From: Platycnemis pennipes
Lineage: Eukaryota > Arthropoda > Insecta > Odonata > Platycnemididae
Direction: 5' to 3'
Length of the DNA: 64,000 nucleotides
Assembly (NCBI GenBank): GCA_933228895.1
Contig: OW121857.1
Coordinates: 868,001-932,000, forward strand
The notes beneath the pieces were generated by a model. The model saw nothing but the letters and a program-made list of their open reading frames with translations, searched no databases and was not told the DNA's origin. The position numbers and the translations under genes were made by a program. This document shows positions 33,181 through 43,214 of this stretch, piece by piece; the stretch's first letter is position 1, and every line of letters starts with the position of its first letter.

Positions 33181-34679
33181 AATACTAATAGAAAACAAAG
33201 AAGAAGCATAGAATCAAACTGGATGATGGTAACTATTCGTCCGAGGACCAAGAATTTTGCTTGAAACGAACAATCGGCAAAGAAAGTTTGGTCAAAGGTG
33301 TTGTAGTGATGAATTCGTGGGGATGGGTGAGTGGTTAAGGAAAGGATAGTGAAAAGGCGATCGCATTGTCAGGAGCCCGCTACCAACCACCCTTTCCTTA
33401 ACCGCTCCTTTACCCACCGTTGCTGATCCCTCATTTGAACACCGCCGACCTAACTTCCTCTGCAGACCCTCCTTTCATTTTCTCCGGGTATTCCCTTCTT
33501 GGGTTTTTCCCTTCATTGCCACAAACAGACCTCCTCTCACCCTTATCTCTCTCTCAAGGAGCGTATCGGTACACGTACGAACAACCCATCTCCTCTAACT
33601 GTTTCTTCGCCTTCTTAACCATTCCCAAATATAAACATGGTGTGTGCTTCCAGAAATTTGTCAACTACCTGAAGAGGACTCGGTGAGTTAAAACTAAGGA
33701 TGCTCTGAGGGTGAAAATCATTTGGGATAATGATATTTATGTTCTTTTCAGTACCTTACAAGTAATGGCATTTCATTAATATTATTGAATTGATTTTATC
33801 GGTACTGACAATATCAAAACGAATTTAAGTCATTCTCGTTTATTGCCATCCTCTTTTCAAATTACTTTCTCTTTTTAAACCTTAAGTAAGAGATGGCGCA
33901 GCAAATTCTATGCAAATCAACATTATTTTTCCGGTTTTGTTTAATATATTATTGATTAATCTAATAGTGTTTCATCTATATTACTTTACTTTTCGTCGAG
34001 AGCATTGCAATTTGACATTATTACATTGTGTGATCAGTATTGCGAAATAAAAATGCAAAACCACTGTAATCTCAAGTTTAAATGAATCCATCCGTCAAAC
34101 CTAATGATCCAGTATCTCACTCAATACAAACAGATGATAATGCGCACGACAGAGCTTTTTGTAAACACTCTTGAAATCATGCTGATTTTAAACAGAATTT
34201 TGAATTTCATTGTGAGAAGCTATAAAGAATGATATTGTGAAAATGATTCCCTTTAGGTAATCCTTAAAATTAAATATCAATTTTCATATATTGTCATTTC
34301 CAAGTTATTTATAGGAGATTATCCACTATTTTTATTTCTGACGTATCAAAGAGTCAGATAACAAAGAGCAACAACAAGTTGTAATTTGCCAAGCAGGCAT
34401 GTTTTTTTTAAGACTGCACATTGTCATAAAACGTTCCGTTTTGTGCCACCCTCCTCGGGTAGTAAAGGCGTAGGATGCAGTTCGGGGTGGAGGAGGAGAC
34501 GGTAAAGGGAAAGAAGGGAATCTCAATTGTTGCCTTTTTATGGAGAACTTGCATGGTTCCCCGAGAACCGGCATTCTTTCTAAAGAGTTGAAAGACGTTC
34601 ATAATTTTCAGCATGATTCCGAAAATTATCCAAATAAAAAAACTACCGCAGTCACGAGTGCACTGATACATTTTCTAGA
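33181..34679. other. Transib interior without coding similarity
   Basis: AT-rich sequence; a weak imperfect inverted repeat at about 33,320-33,420 (TGGTTAAGGAAAGG and CCTTTCCTTAACC). The small open frames (33420-33686 and 34332-34671) have no domain. Confidence 0.5.
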
Positions 34680-35373
34680 ACCAATATCCTTGAAAAATCT
34701 TCAGTATAGAATCTTTAGAAATCAGTGACAGCATGCAAAGCCTGAAAAAGTTATATTCGAGGAGTTATTATCCACACATCATGAACAATCCGACGGAGTC
34801 TCGGTATTTCCAGGTCCCGCTGCGCGGAGCCGGGCCGCGACGCGCGATCGAAAAATCGAGTTTATTCTCGGCGTCGCAAACTTTTTTCAAATATCTTTAC
34901 GGAATAACCTAGAAGTATCTTCAATTTATACTCTGATGAAGTATCCCAGAGACCATTTTCCGAATAAGGATTATATTGTCTACTTTATGTAAAAATATAC
35001 CTAAAAAAAGGGACCGCCATTTTGTGACGTAATAGCGCTCAAATATAGGCAAAAATCTGAAACTTATGCGTAGTATAGGCAAAATACCCTGTTCACAATT
35101 GGTAATGTTTTTTATTTAATGAAAATCCTTTAAATACTCCTGTATCTGATTAACTTTTAAGATTTTCGAAGAAAAATGAGAGCGGGCGCTTTTTTCGAAA
35201 TTTGGTCGTGTCTGAGCCTCTGTATCTAAGTAACGGGTAATACCTGCGAAAAATGACTTACCATTCCATAATCAACAATGATTTTTGTGTATACGTGCCA
35301 AATTTCAAGACGTTATTTCATAAAAAGCAGTTTTGGACTTTTGTCGGGCGAAATGCGATTTGGCCCCACTGTG
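34680..35373 (-). repeat. Transib right terminal inverted repeat (about 690 bp)
   Basis: This is the inverse of 31,387-32,079, ending GGCCCCACTGTG. The terminal 40 bases match the left arm exactly, including heptamer, 22-base gap and nonamer-like block. Confidence 0.9.
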
Positions 35374-35388
35374 CGATGAGTTGAATAC
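35374..35388 (-). mobile_element. 5' stub of the LINE split by Transib
   Basis: CGATGAGTTGAATAC continues the LINE sequence broken at 31,386, as shown by the intact order at 38,845-38,860. It then stops, so this LINE copy is truncated at its 5' side. Confidence 0.8.
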
Positions 35389-35430
35389 GCCACACACTTG
35401 CGGTGGCTTGCAGGGTATATTGTAGATGTA
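35389..35430 (+). mobile_element. CR1/L2-like LINE 3' terminal fragment
   Basis: Only the terminal hairpin (CACACACTTGCGGTGGCTTGCAGGG region) and the TAGATGTAGAT tail are present. It abuts the truncated LINE on the left and another LINE fragment on the right. Confidence 0.7.
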
Positions 35431-36355
35431 GATCACTTTGAAGTGCGTTTTTGGTGTGATACATGGCAGTTAGAATTAAATTTTTTTAAATGTGTAGTAA
35501 TGAATTTTTGGAAAAAGAATAGCTCTCCTCCTACCACTTACAAAATAAGTAATAATGAATTAACAAACGTGGAATCCATTAAATATCTTGAAATAAGACT
35601 GACACATGATCTTTCCTGGGGTAAACACATTCGTGAAATAATGGGTCAAGCGAATCGTAAACTGGGATTCGTCAAAAGAGTACTGGGTAAATGTGACGAT
35701 CATGTACGAGAAATCAGCTACTTTTCCATTGTAAGACCTCATTTGGAATATGCTGCCAGTGTATGGGAAACCTACGAAATCTGTCTAATAAACGAACTTG
35801 AGCGTGTGCAGCGAAGATCGGCAAGATTTGTAAAGGGACGGTGTGATAACGTAACTAGTCTATTAAATGAATTAAATTGGGAATCATTGTCAGATCGCAG
35901 GTTGAAATGTAGACTTAATCTCTTAAATAAATTCCACGACAATATTTTCAGTGATGATGTTAAAAATATTTTGCGAACCCAAACTTGCTATGGCAGACTG
36001 GACCATAATCATAAAATTAGAGAAATTGATTGCCGAACTGACAGATTCAAAATGTCCTTTTTACCTCATACAATTAGAGATACGATAACGGTAAATAAGT
36101 CCAATCGGAGAGTAGCAATGGATAGCGTTGGTAGCTGCATGTTGGTATGAGTACTTAAATCTAACCCTACTAACAGAATGTTTTTGCATGTTTACTTTGC
36201 AATTTCTATCTTTTTTAAATGGTAAAGTTCTGACTAGTAAATTAATACTATTCCTTTTCTATGCATGAATTGTAGTGCATGTTTGGTGAGAAATTGCCCC
36301 CTGCTACACACCTTTGTGGTGGCTTGCAGGGTATTATGTAGATGTAGATGTAAGT
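35431..36355 (+). mobile_element. CR1/L2-like LINE, second subfamily, RT C-terminal half and 3' end
   Basis: The frame 35398-36150 (LINE part from about 35,455) reads WQLELNFFKCVVMNFW, LTHDLSWGKHIREIMGQANR, VRPHLEYAASVW, RVQRRSARFVKGR and REIDCRTDRFKMSFLPHTIR. This is the thumb and C-terminus of the RT; the catalytic boxes are missing. The 3' end with hairpin and TAGATG tail lies near 36,300-36,353. Homologous copies lie at 43.2 kb and 49.05 kb and mark the edges of the tandem duplication. Confidence 0.82.
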
Positions 36356-36815
36356 GTGTGTACCTACTGTGGACCATTTCCCTGAAGTTCTCTCTTCTCG
36401 CATTCGACCAAAACGCTTTAGGATTGCTTTCTAAATATTCTCCTAAGATCTTGCTCTTGAAGTACGATGACGCTTGCCAACATGCTTCCTTACTAATGCT
36501 CTTCATTTGTTATAACTTTGAACTAACTCTTTTTTTTCCTCTGCCGATAGGCCCTGTATTGCATTCTTTATGCTAGCGTGGCATACCCTTTGTCCATTTA
36601 ATGATTTCATAACATCCGAGTTATACCACTTTGGCACTGTATACTTCTCAATTTGCTTGGTGTGTATTCTTTCACAACTTTACGGGCGACCTCATGAAAT
36701 TCTCTCCACGAATCTTCTGTTCTAATTTTTGTTTCGTCGCTAAATACATTAAACAATTCAGTTACCTCCTCTTTCCTCGTTATTTCAGTAATTTCAGGTT
36801 ATACAGTAGATATAC
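36356..36815 (-). mobile_element. LINE fragment, endonuclease-RT linker (copy A)
   Basis: The minus frame includes ILGEYLESNPKAFWSNARRE, the LINE linker before the RT, preceded by sequence that reads EDSWREFHEVARKVVKEYTP in a neighbouring frame. The equivalent in copy B is 44,081-44,540. Confidence 0.6.
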
Positions 36816-36856
36816 TACTACATAACATTCTGTGAGCCACAAGGAGAATATGTGGT

Positions 36857-37480
36857 AGGGATGTGAACGGTGTGTGTGGGGTGTGAATTCACCCCCTGTC
36901 ACACACCTTTATGGTGGCTTGCAGAGTATTATGTAGATGAGGATGTGTACGCACTACATGGCAAAAAGTTTGATATAACAGTCACGTGTAACTATGACGC
37001 TACGACTATCTCGGGGCGGCAAGCGTCCTTTGAAATAACAAGCATGCATACAAGTTGGCGGAAAGGTAGCCAACTTTAAAAGCAATGTAATGACCCCGAA
37101 GGCGCCTCCAGTGGCCAAGGGGAAGGAGAGAGGGCTAGTACATATTAAAAACACCAGCGTATTATGCTAGATTCGACCAGATAAATAAGATTAGAGAGAT
37201 AGATTGTCGTACAGATAGATTCAAAATGGCATTTTTCCCCCGTACTATAAGAGAACAGAATAGGCAGCATAGGAAAGGGATAGAGGAAATATTTTAGAGT
37301 ATTCTGTAGTGCATGATGCATGTATTAACCCCTCAAATACTATAGATACTAACAATCTAGTTGCATGAGACCCTTTAGTTGCTTGCTTGCATGTTAGTAG
37401 TGCATGCTTGGTGATCTTCACCCCCTGCCACACACCCTCGCGGTGGCTTGCAGGGTATCGTGTAGATGTAGATGTAGATG
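36857..37480 (+). mobile_element. Two LINE 3' ends around a 0.2-kb unidentified insert (copy A)
   Basis: A 3' terminal hairpin and TAGATG-type tail are at 36,880-36,945. The stretch 36,946-37,140 has no LINE similarity and no known domain. A longer LINE 3' part (37,143-37,480) starts at the ACACCAGCGTATTATGCTAG region and ends with TAGATG repeats. Copy B: 44,582-45,205. Confidence 0.65.
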
Positions 37481-38189
37481 TTTTTGCAGAAGAGAGACAG
37501 TGGGGAGTCCGCTGTCCGCGATCGCTTCCTTCCCTTCCCATTAACCCCCCGCTGTCCCCTTCCGACCACTCAACGCCTACCTGTCTATGAATGTCGAGAA
37601 ACTTCCATATCTCCGTGCACACTAGAGCATAGGTATTAGAAATGCTGACTGACAACTGACAAGTTGCATCCTTGGTATTTCAAAAAGGATTTCATTGATG
37701 ATGTTAAAAAGGCGTTTTCTAAAATCTGTAATCGAATTGGCATCTATATTATTATTTACATTTACATCTACTGCAAGCCACCATAAAGGTGTGAGGCAGG
37801 GGGTGAATTCTTACCAAACATGCACTACATATCATGCATAAAAAAGGATTAGTATTTACATACTGTTCTGAACTACACTATTTAAAAAAGACAAAGAAAG
37901 CGTAGCAAACATGCAAAAACATGCTTTTAGTTGGGTATAGATGAGTTTTCTCCGCACATGGACAAAGCACAAATACTAAAGGAGGTGTGTTGCTTAGCAT
38001 TGGTGTGGCCAATTGTGAAATATGCCTTCCTTATTTTGAACCCGAGGAAAAAGGGATTATTAAAGAATTACTTAAAATTCAGAGGAGATGAGCTGGAGTT
38101 GTGAACATTTGTTAATCTAAATGTACACTATACAAGCCTACAAGCCGAGGGTGTGTGACAAAGGATGAAGATCACCAAGGATCCGAGGA
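37481..38189. other. Mixed unidentified sequence with one inverted LINE 3' tail (copy A)
   Basis: The inverse of the LINE 3' tail and hairpin is at about 37,752-37,812 (TACATCTACTGCAAGCCACC). The rest, including the GC-richer 37,490-37,590, gives no domain. Copy B: 45,206-45,914. Confidence 0.45.
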
Positions 38190-38345
38190 TTGGTTTCACG
38201 CAGCCCTCCACTCGATTCTTCTATCGGCCAACCTCTTCATATTAATTTAATTCCTCTCTTTCACAAACCTCACTGTGTCTCATACGTGGCCTTCATTTGC
38301 CATTCCCAGGACCATTGCCTTCATCTGGCCATCGTGTCTTAAGAT
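38190..38345 (-). mobile_element. RTE-like LINE 3' fragment (copy A)
   Basis: On the minus strand it carries CACGATGGCCAGATGAAGGC and the region near the end of the element (CGAGTGGAGGGCTGCGT), as at 27,490-27,670. Copy B: 45,915-46,070. Confidence 0.6.
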
Positions 38346-38356
38346 TCCTTTCAGAA

Positions 38357-38560
38357 TTCAAATTCAGCTTGGAATTATTTGCAGAATTCCAAGCTGAATT
38401 GAAGCATTGAATTGCGTTGAGAAGCGCTCTTAGCCTGCTTAAAGACTTATCCACGTTATCAAAATGATTTTCGAATTCCAAAATTCAAATAACCTCTGTT
38501 CGTTCCTCTCCAATCCCTTCTCTTTAAGCAGGCTAAGAGCGCTTCTCAAGGCAATTCAGA
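38357..38560. repeat. Fold-back sequence with 15-bp and 28-bp perfect stems (copy A)
   Basis: The first stem pairs 38,362-38,376 (ATTCAGCTTGGAATT) with 38,385-38,399, loop 8 bases. The second pairs 38,417-38,444 with 38,522-38,549, 28 bp perfect (core GAAGCGCTCTTAGCCTGC), and pairing continues imperfectly outward. It is probably a small inverted-repeat element. Copy B: 46,082-46,285. Confidence 0.8.
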
Positions 38561-38677
38561 GCTTCGTGAAAGGCAGTCGTATAAAAATGTTGAGAGAGTG
38601 TTGAGGAGTTACTCCGGATTACATGAAGCAGAGTACATCCACGACACTATTAATCTTCCCCTACATTTCGTGAACCC

Positions 38678-40570
38678 TATCCTAAGGAGAATATTTAGAT
38701 AGCAATCCTAAAGCGTTTTGGTCATATGTGAGAGAGCTTCAGGGAAATAAGTCCACAGTGCACACACTTAAAAATGATAAAGGAATCAGAGTCACCAGCA
38801 GTGTAGAAAAAGCCAACACTTTAAACACCTTCTTCCAAAGTGTATTCAACTCATCGTCACAAAACGCAGTGGAACCACCGCCGAACACTTTCAGTGAGCA
38901 AATGCCCGAAATAAAAATTTCATGTCGCGGAATAGAGCAGCAGTTAAAAAGCATAAGTAAAAACAAAGCACCAGGTCCCGATCAAATTCCTTCCAGAGTT
39001 TATAAAACATTAGCTTCTGAAATAGCCCCCTATCTAGAAATAATATTCAATAAAACACTAAAGAACCACACAGTACCCAAGGATTGGAAAGTAGCTAACA
39101 TTACACCTATATTTAAAAGCGGTGATAGGGAAGAACCTAGTAACTACAGACCCATTTCACTCACGTCAATCTCTTGTAAGATATTTGAGCACATAGTAGT
39201 CAGTTCGATCATGGGGCATTTGGATAGTCAGGGATTACTCATAAACAGCCAGCATGGGTTCCGGAAAGGTAGATCTTGCGAGACACAATTAGCTTTATTC
39301 GTACACGATATTTTAGTCCACGGCGAAAGCAGTACTGAAGTTGATGCGATATTTTTAGATTTTAAAAAGGCTTTCGATAAAGTTCCTCATGACAAATTAA
39401 TCTTGAAGTTAGAGAGTTTTGGTATAAATAAAGACGTTGTATGTTGGGTAAAAGAATTCTTAAGTGGGCGAGAGCAGAGGGTTGTCATAGATGGTATCAT
39501 GTCGGACACAATCGAAGTCACATCGGGAGTTCCCCAGGGTAGCGTAGTAGGTCCGCTTCTATTTCTTTTATACATAAACGATTTGGGTACCGTAGTTAGT
39601 AGTAACCTTAGACTTTTTGCAGACGATGCGGTGGTGTACAGGGGTATATCAAACGAAGAGGACATGAAATCACTTAGCAAGGATTTAGATGCAATTGAAG
39701 AGTGGTGCGACAAATGGCAGTTAGAACTCAACCTTAAAAAGTGTGTAGCTATCAATTTTTGGAGGAGGAATAATTCGATAGAGCGATCCTATAGAATTAA
39801 TAACACGAAGATCGAAAACGTTGAAACCGTAAGATATTTAGGTGTAACAATCACTAAAGATTTATCGTGGGGAAGACACATAAGGGAAATATGCGGCCGA
39901 GCGAAGAGAAAGCTAGGATTTATAAAAAGAGTACTTGGGAAATGTGATGAGAAGACAAAAGAGCGATGCTACTTTTCACTAGTTAGGCCCCACCTTGAGT
40001 ATGCAGCCAGTGTATGGGATCCTAATGAATTAGGTTTGATGAGAGAACTAGACAGTGTGCAGCGTAGAGCAGCTAGGTTCGTCAAAAGGTGTTACGATAG
40101 GTTGAGTAGTGTATCAGAATTAATACAAGAATTAGGGTGGGAATCATTATCAGAGCGTAGATTAAAGTTCAGATTTAATCTATTGCAGAAATTTCAATCG
40201 GATAGCTTTACTGAAGATGTTAGGCACATATTGAAAACACCAGCGTATTATGCTAGATTCGACCAGATAAATAAGATTAGAGAGATAGATTGTCGTACAG
40301 ATAGATTCAAAATGGCATTTTTCCCCCGTACTATAAGAGAACAGAATAGGCAGCATAGGAAAGGGATAGGTAGGGGAAATATTTTAGAGTATTCTGTAGT
40401 GCATGATGCATGTATTAACCCCTCAAATACTATAGATACTAACAATCTAGTTGCATGAGACCCTTTAGTTGCTTGCTTGCATGCTAGTAGTGAATGCTTG
40501 GTGACCTTCACCCCCTGCCACACACCCTCGCGGTGGCTTGCAGGGTATCGTGTAGATGTAGATGTAGATG
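38678..40570 (+). mobile_element. CR1/L2-like LINE insertion, 5'-truncated, absent from copy B
   Basis: The empty site in copy B (TCGTGAACCCCTGGG at 46,394-46,408) shows the borders directly: the target piece AACCC is duplicated (38,673-38,677 and 40,571-40,575; up to TGAACCC if the tail is shared). The element is 1,893 bp and ends TAGATGTAGATGTAGATG. It carries a long open RT frame and lacks the endonuclease because of 5' truncation, the usual result of target-primed reverse transcription. Confidence 0.93.
38686..40458 (+). CDS. CR1/L2-like LINE reverse transcriptase, long intact frame, no endonuclease
   Basis: The frame is open from about 38,686 to TGA at 40,456-40,458 without interruption (576 residues counted from a GTG at 38,728; no true start, because the element is 5'-truncated). 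RT boxes in order: NYRPISLTSISCKIFEHIV, HGFRKGRSCETQLALF, A box AIFLDFKKAFDKVPHDKL, B box SGVPQGSVVGPLLFLLYIND, C box LRLFADDAVVY, then LSWGRHIREICGRAKRKLGF and VRPHLEYAASVWDPNELG. All catalytic aspartates are present. The enzyme copies LINE RNA into DNA at the target. Without its own promoter or endonuclease this copy is unlikely to move, but the intact frame means a recent insertion. Confidence 0.85.
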   Translation, partial: GEYLDSNPKAFWSYVRELQGNKSTVHTLKNDKGIRVTSSVEKANTLNTFFQSVFNSSSQNAVEPPPNTFSEQMPEIKISCRGIEQQLKSISKNKAPGPDQIPSRVYKTLASEIAPYLEIIFNKTLKNHTVPKDWKVANITPIFKSGDREEPSNYRPISLTSISCKIFEHIVVSSIMGHLDSQGLLINSQHGFRKGRSCETQLALFVHDILVHGESSTEVDAIFLDFKKAFDKVPHDKLILKLESFGINKDVVCWVKEFLSGREQRVVIDGIMSDTIEVTSGVPQGSVVGPLLFLLYINDLGTVVSSNLRLFADDAVVYRGISNEEDMKSLSKDLDAIEEWCDKWQLELNLKKCVAINFWRRNNSIERSYRINNTKIENVETVRYLGVTITKDLSWGRHIREICGRAKRKLGFIKRVLGKCDEKTKERCYFSLVRPHLEYAASVWDPNELGLMRELDSVQRRAARFVKRCYDRLSSVSELIQELGWESLSERRLKFRFNLLQKFQSDSFTEDVRHILKTPAYYARFDQINKIREIDCRTDRFKMAFFPRTIREQNRQHRKGIGRGNILEYSVVHDACINPSNTIDTNNLVA

Positions 40571-40575
40571 AACCC

Positions 40576-40916
40576 CTGGGATAAGGAAACTCAACTCAGA
40601 GCATTGAAAACCTCTGGTCCACCATCAAGTAGGATATGAGAAGAAGAATCGTGAGGGATTATAAAAATATATTCGATAAAGTTCCTCATAAAGAATTAAT
40701 CTTGAAGTTAGATAGTATTGGTAAAAATAAAGACGTTGTGTGGTGAGTAAAAGAATTCTTAAGTGGGCGAGAGCAGAAGGTTTATTATCGATTGTATAAC
40801 GTCGGACACAATCAGAGTCACATCGGGAGTACTCTGGGTAGTGTAATAGGTCCGCTTCTATTTATTTTATACATAAACGATTTGGGTACCGTAGTTAGTG
40901 GTAAGCTTAGACTTAT
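40576..40916 (+). mobile_element. Degenerate LINE RT fragment (copy A)
   Basis: It reads TTCGATAAAGTTCCTCATAA (A box region) to the GPLLFILYINDLGTVVSGKL stretch with stops between. Copy B: 46,404-46,743. Confidence 0.65.
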
Positions 40917-41010
40917 ATCTATATCTACGACATACCCTGCAAGCCACCTCGAGGGTGTGTGGCAGGGGGTGCATCCACACCAGGAACAATCACACAACAA
41001 ACAAAAATGA
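40917..41010 (-). mobile_element. LINE 3' tail, inverted (copy A)
   Basis: The TATCTACGACATACCCTGCA stretch is the inverse of the family's 3' terminal hairpin and tail. The following 41,010-41,230 is A/C-rich and unidentified. Copy B: 46,744-46,837. Confidence 0.65.
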
Positions 41011-41289
41011 ACACCACAAAGCAAGCACCACACCTTTAAAAGTAATTGGGGAAAAAACAAGAAAAACTACCAAATCCCAATCATGTAGGACACACCCATG
41101 AATACCAGCATGCCTTGAAACCCGACACTAATTTCATAGATACTCATACATGCAAAGAAAGGCATTGCATGCAAGTCACACGTTGATTTGAACATGCAGG
41201 TAATAAAACAATATAAAAAAACTATCGACCTACTCTGAATATTACCTCTATAATTATTACCGATTTATGCGATGTTTAACGTTCTGATC

Positions 41290-41890
41290 ACGAATCGTAC
41301 GAGGAAAAAATGACATTTTAAACCTGTCCGTCCTGCAATCTATCTCCTTAATTTTATTACAATTATCGAGCCTACCATAATAAGTCGGAGCCAGCAATTA
41401 ACGTCATTAATGAAATGTCCCTCCGTAAATTTTCCCAGAAGATGAAGTCTATAATTTAGCCTGCGTTGTGACAGCGATTCCCATCCCAATTCGGCTAACA
41501 TACCAGACACACTGCTTTCCCTATCGTAACACCCTTTTACATATCTCGCCGCTCTTCTTTGTACTCGATCTAATTCGTAAATTAGGCCTGCTTCATAAGG
41601 GTCCCATATGCTCGCAGCATATTCTAAGTGTGGTCTAACAATTGAAAAATAGCAACGTTCCTTCACCCTCTCCTCACTTTTCCCGAATATTCTTTTAATA
41701 AACCCCAACTTTCTATTTGCTTGACTGCATATTTTCCTGATATGTTTCCCCCATGATAGATCCTGAGTAAGTGTTACACCTAAGTACTTAACTGATTCCA
41801 CGTTTACTAATTCCGTTCCTTGAATCATATAGTTTCTTTCTATCGAGTTTTTTCTTTTCCAAAAATTTACTGTCACGCACTTTTTTATGT
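41290..41890 (-). pseudogene. LINE RT C-terminal fragment, third subfamily (copy A)
   Basis: The 178-residue minus frame (41,876-41,340) reads LGVTLTQDLSWGKHIRKICS, QANRKLGFIKRIFGK, FSIVRPHLEYAASIWDPYEA and YVKGCYDRESSVSGMLAELG. It is an RT thumb and C-terminus without catalytic boxes. The identical frame in copy B is 47,703-47,167. Confidence 0.8.
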
Positions 41891-41939
41891 TCAGTATTTT
41901 TCTTCAGACTAGGCGGTAGTTCACAGGGGATAAACAAAA

Positions 41940-42720
41940 GAAGATAGAGAAATGCTTATCAAGGATTTAGATGCATATCAAGAGTGGTGTGACAAATGGC
42001 AGTTAGAAATTAGCCTTAAAAAGTGTGTAATTATTACATTTTTGAAGAGGAATAATTCGATAGAGCGACACTATAGCGTTAGTAAACTCGAAAATCGAAA
42101 GCGTTGAAGCCATAAGTAGGTACTTAGGTTTAACAATCGCTAACGTTTGATCGTGGGGAAGACACATTTGCCGCCGAGACAAGAGAAAGCTAGGATTTAT
42201 AAAAAGATTACTTGGAAACTGTGATGAGAAGACAAAAAGGCGATGTTACTTTTCACTAGTTAGGCCCCACATTAAACATGTAGCTAGTGTATGGAATCCG
42301 AATGAAATGGGTTTGATTAGAGAGCTAGAAAGTGTTCAGCGTAGAGCAGCTAGGTTCGTTAAAAGGTGTTACGATAAGTTGAGTAGTGTATCAGAATTAA
42401 TACAAGAATTAGGGTGGGAATCATTATCAGAGCGTAGATTGAAGTACAGATTAAATCTAGTTGAGAAATTTTAATCGGATGGCTTTCGTGAAGATGTTAG
42501 GCATATATTAAAAACACCAGCGTATTATGCTAGATTCGACCAGATAAATAACGTAAGACAGATTGGTTTTCGCACCGATAGATTCAAAATATCATTTTTC
42601 CCCCGTACTGTATGAGAACACAATAAGCAGCATAGCAAAGGGATAAGTAGGTGAGATATTGCTAGAGTAGTCTGCAATGCATGCTGCACGTATTGACGGT
42701 AAAATATATGCCCACTTAAG
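41940..42720 (+). mobile_element. LINE RT C-terminal fragment, decayed (copy A)
   Basis: It follows the 38.7-kb LINE from the ..DLDAYQEWCDKWQLEI.. region through LVRPHIKHVASVWNPNEMG to the AACACCAGCGTATTATGCTA stretch, with several stops and small indels. Copy B: 47,767-48,547. Confidence 0.7.
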
Positions 42721-42724
42721 GGCG

Positions 42725-43214
42725 TAACGTAATAATTGAAAATTATAAAATCTCAAAATCCGCTGCAAAGACAGCCTCGAAACAGTAATGTATTCGCAGA
42801 ATTCAAAAGAAAAACACTTGGGGAACAATTGAAAGAAAATCCAAAAGTCTTCTGGTCGTACGTCAGGGAGGTGCAAGGCCATAAGTCTACCGTACATTCA
42901 CTAAAAAAAGTGATTTTCTACATGATCGGGTTCAAAGGGTTAAAACAACCAAAAACAACAAGGGGACGGTGTTATCTCACCGGAAATTGAAGTCACTTCG
43001 GGTGTCCCACAAGGTAGTGTGATAGGTCCACTTCTGTTCCTTCTATACATTTATGATATCAATAAGGCGGTAAAAAGTAAACTTCGTCTATTTGCCGATG
43101 ACGCAGTAGTGTACAGGGAAATTCTATGCCCCAATGATAAAGAATATTTAAATATTGACCTGCAAGCAATTGATAATTGGTGTGAACATGGCAGTTAGAA
43201 TAAAACTTTAAAAA
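42725..43214 (+). mobile_element. LINE fragment with internal deletion joining linker to RT B/C boxes (copy A)
   Basis: It begins with the linker (FKRKTLGEQLKENPKVFWSY, VREVQGHKS) and then jumps to the RT B box (SGVPQGSVIGPLLFLLYIYD) and C box (LRLFADDAVVYREI). The fingers and A box are missing. It leads directly into the LINE fragment at 43,215. Copy B: 48,552-49,041. Confidence 0.75.

Larger units (their letters stand above)
31387..35373. mobile_element. Transib-superfamily (RAG1-related) DNA transposon
   Basis: The element is 3,987 bp with ends CACAGTGGGGCC and inverse, and terminal inverted repeats of about 690 bp. The 5-mer CGATG flanks both sides (31382-31386 and 35374-35378). The uninterrupted LINE at 38,855 carries CGATG once at the matching place, so the 5-bp duplication is directly shown. 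Transib elements make 5-bp duplications and start with an RSS-heptamer-like CAC motif. A broken Transib-type transposase lies inside (32261-33180). Confidence 0.85.

Noticed and set aside
33420..33686. 88-codon frame in the Transib interior
   Set aside because: No similarity to transposase; it lies in noncoding interior sequence with weak inverted repeats.
31387..35373. hAT or piggyBac assignment for the 4-kb element
   Set aside because: The flanking duplication is 5 bp (CGATG), not 8 bp or TTAA, and the internal remnants resemble Transib/RAG1.
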